Shown here: piece by piece, positions 5,314 through 5,447 of the stretch
How positions within the stretch are numbered: the first letter of the stretch is position 1
Layout of the letters: each line of letters opens with the position of its first letter
Assembly: GCA_905201055.1 (NCBI GenBank)
Contig: CAJKMT010000067.1
Span: 1 to 5,447 of the forward strand
Length of the DNA stretch: 5,447 bases
Reading direction: 5' to 3'
Origin: an uncultured Sutterella sp.
Lineage (GTDB): Bacteria; Pseudomonadota; Gammaproteobacteria; Burkholderiales; Burkholderiaceae_F
Translations under genes and position numbers: made by a program
Notes under the pieces: model-generated
What the model saw: only the letters and a program-made list of their open reading frames with translations
Databases searched by the model: none
What the model was told of the DNA's origin: nothing

Positions 5314-5347
5314 CGCAAAACTTTTTTCCAAGCTTTAGGTAATGGCA

Positions 5348-5377
5348 TTGGCAAGATGCGCATATCTAGGGTATAAT
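5348..5377 (+). promoter_or_regulatory. Sigma70-like promoter for rpmF
   Basis: TTGGCA (5348-5353, 5 of 6 consensus), an 18-bp spacer, and TATAAT (5372-5377, 6 of 6) make the best promoter in the window. The start would be near 5384, about 23 nt before the rpmF ATG. The spacer contains the palindrome ATGCGCAT (5356-5363) with outer AGAT/ATCT arms. The -10 continues as TATAATCGC, repeating 5308-5316. Confidence 0.7.
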
Positions 5378-5406
5378 CGCGTGTTTTCATAAAGTGGGGT
5401 ATTGCT

Positions 5407-5447
5407 ATGGCAGTCCAACAAAATAAAAAATCGACCAACAAGCGCGG
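5407..5447 (+). CDS. rpmF: Ribosomal protein L32, first 13 codons (cut by window edge)
   Basis: The visible start MAVQQNKKSTNKRG matches the conserved L32 (bL32) N-terminus, MAVQQNKxxxxKRG; L32 is a small basic protein of the 50S subunit. Its position directly after yceD is conserved in many proteobacteria, where fatty-acid genes plsX and fabH usually follow; those lie outside the window. The ribosome-binding site is GTGGGG at 5394-5399, about 7 nt before ATG, and only moderately good. It can be transcribed from the two promoter-like sites at 5305-5313 and 5348-5377, as well as by read-through from yceD. Confidence 0.93.
   Translation, partial: MAVQQNKKSTNKR

Noticed and set aside
5281..5327. 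Possible terminator after yceD (TTGCGA ... TCGCAA, then T6)
   Set aside because: Only a 6-bp stem with a 26-nt loop, and it would enclose the TATAAT element. Read-through into rpmF is more likely.

Overview
The window looks like chromosomal DNA from a betaproteobacterium of order Burkholderiales, with base composition near parity, unusually low for that order. A gut lineage such as Sutterellaceae (Sutterella/Parasutterella) would fit, but this is inference. The support is the RNase E sequence, which has a Burkholderiales-like AIRDYFQPEIGEIL stretch and ends ...ETAYSRTVP, together with the gene order rne <> rluC-HAD > < methyltransferase-maf <> yceD-rpmF. Nothing indicates a phage, transposon, CRISPR array or recent transfer.

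Layout. 1-927 (-): 5' part of rne (RNase E, first 309 residues). 928-1638: a 711-bp region without a convincing gene, between the divergent rne and rluC. It holds the rne leader with several hairpins and a terminator-like element, dyad symmetries, and a strong minus-strand intrinsic terminator closing a structured stretch that may encode a small RNA. 1639-3320 (+): rluC (23S rRNA pseudouridine synthase) and a HAD phosphatase, joined by a TAATG overlap. 3323-3355: bidirectional terminator. 3354-4741 (-): maf/yceF-type nucleotide pyrophosphatase, then an RsmI-like tetrapyrrole-methylase-family methyltransferase, again joined by TAATG. 4771-5447 (+): yceD (DUF177), two promoter-like sites, and the first codons of rpmF (ribosomal protein L32).

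Most of the genes serve ribosome and RNA metabolism: RNase E processes rRNA and mRNA, RluC modifies 23S rRNA, the RsmI-like enzyme belongs to a family containing a 16S rRNA methylase, YceD supports 23S rRNA accumulation, and L32 is a large-subunit protein. Maf and the HAD enzyme look like nucleotide or metabolite housekeeping enzymes.

The genes are conserved housekeeping genes. The least explained DNA is the rne/rluC intergenic region, where a candidate small RNA and an apparently regulated rne leader are the main leads. All structure and promoter calls were made by eye, without folding software or searches.
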